Assembly: GCA_003550625.1 (NCBI GenBank) | Contig: PUKU01000010.1 | Location: 1 to 8,191 of the forward strand | DNA: 8,191 nt | Origin: Candidatus Aenigmatarchaeota archaeon | GTDB taxonomy: Archaea > Aenigmatarchaeota > Aenigmatarchaeia > PWEA01 | Direction of reading: 5' to 3' | Part shown: positions 5,163 through 8,191 of the stretch, one piece after another | How positions within the stretch are numbered: position 1 is the first letter of the stretch | Layout of the letters: each line of letters begins with the position of its first letter | Notes under the pieces: generated by a model | Seen by the model: the letters and a program-made list of their open reading frames with translations, nothing else | Database searches by the model: none | What the model was told of the DNA's origin: nothing | Made by a program: the position numbers and the translations under genes

Positions 5163-5533
5163 GCTATGTTTTCTATCTGAGAAATCCCTTCTTTGGTTAC
5201 TATGTTCTTTATCTTGGCCCGGAGTGAGTTATTAGGCACTACACCAAACCTCTCTAGATATACATTCAGCTTTCTTGCTATCTTGATGCCCTCGCTGTCG
5301 AAGTCTGTAAGCACCAGTACACTGTCGTAACTCTTGGATATCTCAAGGGCTACCTTGTAAAGAGGCCTTCCTTTTAGAGAAAAAACACGTTCTGCGCCCA
5401 TCTTCTCCAGTACATCCACATCAGACCTTCCTTCAACTATAACCGGGGTTTCTAACCCACTGAAAATTTCCTTGAGCTCTTCCATAGAAACCACTGTATG
5501 GATATTTGACCCGCCCATAACATCCTGATACAT
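5159..5533 (-). CDS. Small archaeal Toprim-domain protein (RNase M5-like)
   Basis: A 124-residue stand-alone Toprim domain. The conserved glutamate lies in PVIVEGRSDVDVL (Glu34) and the metal-binding DxD in LVLTDFDSEG (Asp77, Asp79), both at normal spacing. Related small archaeal proteins are grouped with RNase M5 and primase-type Toprim proteins (COG1658-like). They are predicted nucleases or nucleotidyl-transfer enzymes with no agreed substrate. No zinc finger or other domain is attached. The start ATG 5533 is the longest reading; ATG 5518 (residue 6) is an alternative, with AGGA 4 nt before it. The gene follows the 172-residue protein gene by 76 bp on the same strand and may be co-transcribed; a TATA-like TTTTTATAG lies at about 5599-5607. 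Its stop codon overlaps the peptidase gene stop. Confidence 0.82.
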   Translation of the reverse strand: MYQDVMGGSNIHTVVSMEELKEIFSGLETPVIVEGRSDVDVLEKMGAERVFSLKGRPLYKVALEISKSYDSVLVLTDFDSEGIKIARKLNVYLERFGVVPNNSLRAKIKNIVTKEGISQIENIA

Positions 5534-5609
5534 ATTATCCGTATGGAAAGTTCCTCAGGACTGATCGGGGCGGGCCTTGGATTTACTTTAGAACTAATCT
5601 ATAAAAACC

Positions 5610-6128
5610 TTACTTTATCGTTGGGAGCATGTCGAAATAGCCTTTCAGTCCGTCCCTCAGTTTCCTCATGTACTCGTTGGCGTCGTTTATGAATACCTGT
5701 TTCACGTCTCCGTATATAACCTTCTCATAGAAGGCCCTGAAGGCGTGCCATAGTATGGACTTCTGAAGCCAGTTCTGCTGTGGATAGTCCGTCCTGACCC
5801 GACCGCTTCCACTTATCTCTATATCTCCAACGTAGTCGTACTCATCGCTCTTGGCGGGTCTCATCTCGATGTAGACCTTGACCTTTATGTAGACGTGGCT
5901 GTACTCGTCCTTTGGTTCACGTGCACGTATCTCAGAAAATATCATCTCCGTTTCTCCACTTATCTCGTGCTCGTACTGGTTCTCGGAGATGTCGTCTATG
6001 TCTATATCACAGTCGAACCTCAGGATACGTATTACTTCGTTGTATGCCTCCTGTGGATTGGGTACGCTCTTGGCATTGATCTGTAGATCGACGTCAGAAA
6101 AGTCATCGATCCTTAGCTTCTGTGGCAT
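5610..6128 (-). CDS. Conserved-looking archaeal protein of unknown function
   Basis: A 172-residue acidic soluble protein that I do not recognise as a named family. The first half (about 10-50) is helical and Asp/Glu-rich (CDIDIDDISENQYE). Residues about 53-112 alternate in a beta pattern (ETEMIFSEIRA, HVYIKVKVYIEMR, YVGDIEISGSGRVRTD). The C-terminal part begins TDYPQQNWLQKSILWHAF and continues as amphipathic helices to the end. The aromatic-rich WLQKSILWHAFRAFYEKVIY (120-139) looks like a conserved core or interaction helix. There is no signal, membrane helix, zinc site or nuclease motif. The ATG 6128 start is supported by a good ribosome site, AGGAGAT (6136-6142, 7-nt spacer), unusual in a window of mostly leaderless genes. 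It diverges from the Hjc-like gene and precedes the Toprim gene, so a link to nucleic acid metabolism is possible but unproven. Confidence 0.82.
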   Translation of the reverse strand: MPQKLRIDDFSDVDLQINAKSVPNPQEAYNEVIRILRFDCDIDIDDISENQYEHEISGETEMIFSEIRAREPKDEYSHVYIKVKVYIEMRPAKSDEYDYVGDIEISGSGRVRTDYPQQNWLQKSILWHAFRAFYEKVIYGDVKQVFINDANEYMRKLRDGLKGYFDMLPTIK

Positions 6129-6135
6129 CCTATCT

Positions 6136-6142
6136 ATCTCCT
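6136..6142 (-). promoter_or_regulatory. Shine-Dalgarno site AGGAGAT of the 5610-6128 gene
   Basis: Reads AGGAGAT on the minus strand with a 7-nt spacer to ATG 6128. It is the only well-placed strong ribosome site in the window, so this gene should have a leader, unlike its divergent neighbour. Confidence 0.6.
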
Positions 6143-6151
6143 ATTTGCGGA

Positions 6152-6166
6152 TTAAACTATAAAAAA
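6152..6166. promoter_or_regulatory. Central TATA-like element shared by the 5610-6128 and Hjc-like genes
   Basis: TTAAACTATAAAAAA sits in the middle of the 60-bp divergent gap, about 30 bp from each start codon. It reads as a TATA box on the plus strand (CTATAAAAA) and as TTTTTTATAG on the minus strand. No second candidate exists in the gap, so one element may serve both genes. Confidence 0.55.
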
Positions 6167-6188
6167 CTCACCCGATAGTATTCAAACG

Positions 6189-6563
6189 ATGCACAACTAT
6201 AAACGAGGTTACAACTTTGAACTCAGGGTCAGGGACAAGTTCAGAGAGTTTGGATACAGTGCAGAGAGGAAGGCAGCTTCGGCGCCGTATGATTTGCTTG
6301 TCATGAAGGACGGCCGTGTGGTTTTCGTTATAGACGCTAAAAAAACAGGTCAGAGGAACAAGGACCACATCTATGTGAGCAAGGACAGTATAAGGAGTGT
6401 AAAGGAGGAGGCCGAGCGGCTTGGAACCAGTCCCCTCATAATCTATGGTTTCTACAGGACACCTCTGTATGTAGAGCCGGCGGAGGATCTGTTAGAGAGA
6501 GAAGGAAAACACGTTAGGCTGGAGGGTGAGGTCAAGCTGGAGAACTTTCTTGATAACTACTAA
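6189..6563 (+). CDS. hjc: Holliday junction resolvase Hjc-like PD-(D/E)xK nuclease
   Basis: A 124-residue protein with the length and layout of archaeal Hjc. Glu11 in YNFELRVRDKFREFGY matches the first catalytic acid. RKAASAPYDLLVMK follows with Asp35, and VFVIDAKK supplies Asp49 and Lys51. The spacing matches the E...D...E-x-K nuclease signature. The usual second-strand Glu is replaced by Asp (DAK), which the wider PD-(D/E)xK superfamily allows. Hjc dimers cut four-way junctions symmetrically during recombination and fork repair. Helices and a beta strand after the active site (63-90, ending PLIIYGFYR) fit the fold. It starts at ATG 6189 with no ribosome site, about 30 bp after a TATA-like element. 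Its TAA overlaps the stop of the membrane protein gene opposite. A different Hjc-fold nuclease is the main alternative. Confidence 0.75.
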   Translation: MHNYKRGYNFELRVRDKFREFGYSAERKAASAPYDLLVMKDGRVVFVIDAKKTGQRNKDHIYVSKDSIRSVKEEAERLGTSPLIIYGFYRTPLYVEPAEDLLEREGKHVRLEGEVKLENFLDNY

Positions 6564-6772
6564 CCACGTATCTGGTTCCACCACGGGTACTGCCAGGACC
6601 TGAGCTTTCTTGTCTCCTTCCGATCCTTAAAAAGTCCGTATATCAGTGAAAGCACTGAAAGAACTATACAGACAAACAGGAAAACGCCGCTAAATATGTT
6701 CATGGTCGTGAAAAACACATTAAGTCCTAGGAGGAGGAACAGTACCGAGAAAAATAGGTTCTTTTCTACCAT
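6560..6772 (-). CDS. Small two-helix membrane protein
   Basis: Seventy residues with two hydrophobic helices (about 6-24, LFFSVLFLLLGLNVFF; and 27-48, FSGVFLFVCIVLSVLSLIYGLF). A basic, Trp-rich tail follows (KDRKETRKLRSWQYPWWNQIRG) that probably faces the cytoplasm. I recognise no family. It starts at ATG 6772, only 4 bp after the stop of the COG1709-type regulator gene on the same strand, with no ribosome site, so it looks co-transcribed and coupled. Its stop overlaps that of the Hjc-like gene by 4 bp. The hydrophobic pattern and operon placement support a real gene. Confidence 0.68.
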   Translation of the reverse strand: MVEKNLFFSVLFLLLGLNVFFTTMNIFSGVFLFVCIVLSVLSLIYGLFKDRKETRKLRSWQYPWWNQIRG

Positions 6773-6776
6773 ACAA

Positions 6777-7523
6777 TCACACGAAGTTTTCCATCAGTTT
6801 ATTACGTATATCATCTATATCGGGTGAGTTAGATATGGCCAGGGGCACGTCCTCTGCCTCGGCTATCCTTCCCGCAAGCTTGTCTGCCTCGACCATATTA
6901 CCGTGTAGCACGACCAGGCCGGGCTTTAGGTTCGTAACCTTTATCGCGACCATCGGGCTTCTTCCCGTTCTGACCTTTGTAAATATAAGTGCCCTCTCGG
7001 TAGTCAGTCCGTACAGCCTAACAAGCTCCGAGGGTGAAAGCTCAACTATTGCCTTGAGGGAGTCTATTATAGAGTATCCGTATATTTCCTTGTTTCTCAT
7101 ATCCTTCTTGGCAACCAGCTCACCACCACATTTGTCCACAAAGTCTCCTATCTTAACACCCTTCGAGAACTCCTTTATGTCGAGTATAGTATCTGATACT
7201 ATATCGCCGGGCCTGAACTCCGAAAACTTCTTTATTATCTCCGAGCCTCTCTCCTCGTCTACATCCACAAGCCCTGTCACTATCTTTTCTATCATCTTTA
7301 TGCCTGGGCTTGATCTCCTACCGAGCTCGTAGTCGGATATAACCGAGGGCATAACACCTATCTTATCTGCTAGCTTTCTCTGAGAAATCTCGAATATGCT
7401 TCTCCACTTCTTTATGGTCTTCCCGGGATCGTCCGAAAGAACTATCTCTCCTGATATCTTCTTTTTGAGCCTCTGTTTGAGAATGTCCTTTCCATCCTCA
7501 AATGGATTGTTTTCTGAGCCCAT
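6777..7523 (-). CDS. COG1709-type archaeal transcriptional regulator with XRE-like helix-turn-helix
   Basis: A 248-residue protein. Residues about 36-85 form an XRE/Cro-type helix-turn-helix (KKWRSIFEISQRKLADKI, then GVMPSVISDYELGRRSSPG, then the closing helix). The remaining about 160 residues form a conserved C-terminal domain containing YGYSIIDSLKAIVELSP (148-164), ALIFTKVRTGRSPMVAIKV (178-196) and NLKPGLVVLHGNMVEADKLA (198-217). This arrangement matches the archaeal predicted regulators of COG1709. The C-terminal domain has no agreed ligand. It starts at ATG 7523 and is followed 4 bp later by a small membrane protein gene. It diverges from the TctA-like gene across 65 bp, so control of that gene and its own promoter is a reasonable guess. 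Length and motifs are intact. Confidence 0.85.
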   Translation of the reverse strand: MGSENNPFEDGKDILKQRLKKKISGEIVLSDDPGKTIKKWRSIFEISQRKLADKIGVMPSVISDYELGRRSSPGIKMIEKIVTGLVDVDEERGSEIIKKFSEFRPGDIVSDTILDIKEFSKGVKIGDFVDKCGGELVAKKDMRNKEIYGYSIIDSLKAIVELSPSELVRLYGLTTERALIFTKVRTGRSPMVAIKVTNLKPGLVVLHGNMVEADKLAGRIAEAEDVPLAISNSPDIDDIRNKLMENFV

Positions 7524-7550
7524 AATCCCTGTTTACTTTTTTAAAGAAAG

Positions 7551-7560
7551 CTATTTAAGT
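7551..7560. promoter_or_regulatory. Central TATA-like element shared by the COG1709-type and TctA-like genes
   Basis: CTATTTAAGT lies at the middle of the 65-bp divergent gap, about 33 bp from both starts, and its complement ACTTAAATAG is also TATA-like. The stretch CTTTTTTAAAG (7536-7546) is too close to the minus-strand start to be its TATA box. GAGGG at 7576-7580 could serve as a ribosome site for the plus-strand gene. Confidence 0.5.
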
Positions 7561-7588
7561 CTTCATCAATGGTCTGAGGGTACGGACG

Positions 7589-8191
7589 ATGTTCGACGTA
7601 GTTCCTTTCCTACTGCTTGGTTCTGTAGTTGGTATAGCCACTGGTCTAATACCAGGATTCCACCCAAACCTTATAGCCACGTTGGCTGCAAGCTACGCGT
7701 TTTTCACACCAGTCAAGTCATCTGTATTTCTTGTTTCTGCTGGAGTGACAAACACATTTGTAAACTTTATCCCTGCCGTATATCTCGGAGCTCCATCGGC
7801 CTCGACAGCACTTTCCGTTCTTCCTGGCCATAAGATGCTCATGGAAGGCAGAGGATACGAGGCCATACGTCTCACTGTGGTTGGTGGTCTTATATCGGTG
7901 GCCATAGTCGTTGCTATTTTTCCGGTGTTCGTCCTCGGGATAGATCCGGTGTATAGCTTTCTTTCTTCCTATATGCCCCTGGTGCTTCTATCTGTAGTTG
8001 CATACATGGTATGGAAGGACAGGCGCCTAGACTCGGTGGGCTTTTTTGTCCTTTCGGGTCTGCTTGGCTACGTGGTCCTCGAACACAACATAGTAGGTAC
8101 CCAGCACGATCTGTTTCCCCTTCTTTCTGGACTCTTCGGTATTCCAATGCTAATACACTCTTTCAGAAAGAAGCCCAGTATACCCACAGAA
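7589..8191 (+). CDS. TctA-like integral membrane protein (COG1784/DUF112 family), N-terminal part
   Basis: The first 201 residues; the gene runs past the right edge. Family members are about 400 residues. Hydrophobic helices alternate with conserved loops: GLIPGFHPN (19-27), NFIPAVYLGAPSASTALSVLPGH (59-81) and GRGYEAIRLTVVGG (87-100). A second region PLLSGLFGIPMLI (177-189) is typical of the TctA fold. These match the archaeal COG1784 branch of the tripartite tricarboxylate transporter TctA/DUF112 group (PF01970). In bacteria TctA is the large membrane subunit for citrate-like acids, working with TctB and a binding protein. The archaeal branch usually stands alone, and its substrate is unknown. 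ATG 7589 is the first start after an in-frame TAA at 7556-7558. It diverges from the COG1709-type regulator gene and may be its target. Confidence 0.88.
   Translation, partial: MFDVVPFLLLGSVVGIATGLIPGFHPNLIATLAASYAFFTPVKSSVFLVSAGVTNTFVNFIPAVYLGAPSASTALSVLPGHKMLMEGRGYEAIRLTVVGGLISVAIVVAIFPVFVLGIDPVYSFLSSYMPLVLLSVVAYMVWKDRRLDSVGFFVLSGLLGYVVLEHNIVGTQHDLFPLLSGLFGIPMLIHSFRKKPSIPTE

Noticed and set aside
5543..5692. A 49-codon plus-strand frame starting MESSSGLIGAGLGFTLELIY
   Set aside because: The opening looks protein-like, but about two thirds of the frame lies antisense to the 172-residue gene and turns into low-quality sequence. There is no ribosome site and no TATA element at the right distance.

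Overview
The window looks like part of an archaeal chromosome. Promoters have AT-rich TATA-like boxes about 25-35 bp ahead of start codons, and several genes appear leaderless. Ile is often ATA and Arg often AGG/AGA. Several genes belong to mainly archaeal families: a COG1709-type regulator, a COG1784-type TctA-like membrane protein, ThpR and an Hjc-like resolvase. I cannot place it more precisely. A euryarchaeal or related lineage is reasonable, and nothing requires a plasmid or virus.

Layout from left to right: (1) 1-1479, minus strand: the N-terminal part of a DUF92 membrane protein lies downstream of an AAA+ ATPase with a C-terminal winged helix (Orc1/Cdc6-like or ExeA/TniB-like). (2) 1480-2196: about 700 bp with no credible gene. 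Its left part is AT-rich and packed with TTCACG/CGTGAA motifs and palindromes. Its right part carries G-tracts and eight same-strand TGTGAG repeats. Beside an initiator-like ATPase, this is a good candidate for a replication origin. (3) 2197-3537: a small winged-helix protein (minus) diverges from ThpR (plus), which overlaps a membrane-anchored OB-fold protein. (4) 3540-5533: a coiled-coil/winged-helix protein (minus) diverges from an M24 metallopeptidase (plus), which converges on a small Toprim protein (minus). (5) 5610-6563: an unrecognised acidic 172-residue protein (minus) diverges from an Hjc-like nuclease (plus). (6) 6560-8191: a two-helix membrane protein and a COG1709-type regulator (minus) diverge from the start of a TctA-like membrane protein, cut by the right edge.

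The neighbourhood is rich in DNA and RNA handling: a putative initiator, a resolvase, a Toprim protein, an RNA cyclic phosphodiesterase, an OB-fold protein and three other HTH proteins. It is compact. Two convergent pairs share a 4-bp stop overlap, one is 2 bp apart, and two divergent pairs seem to share one central TATA-like element. The most interesting part is the two-part repeat region at 1480-2215; the least understood gene is the 172-residue protein at 5610-6128.
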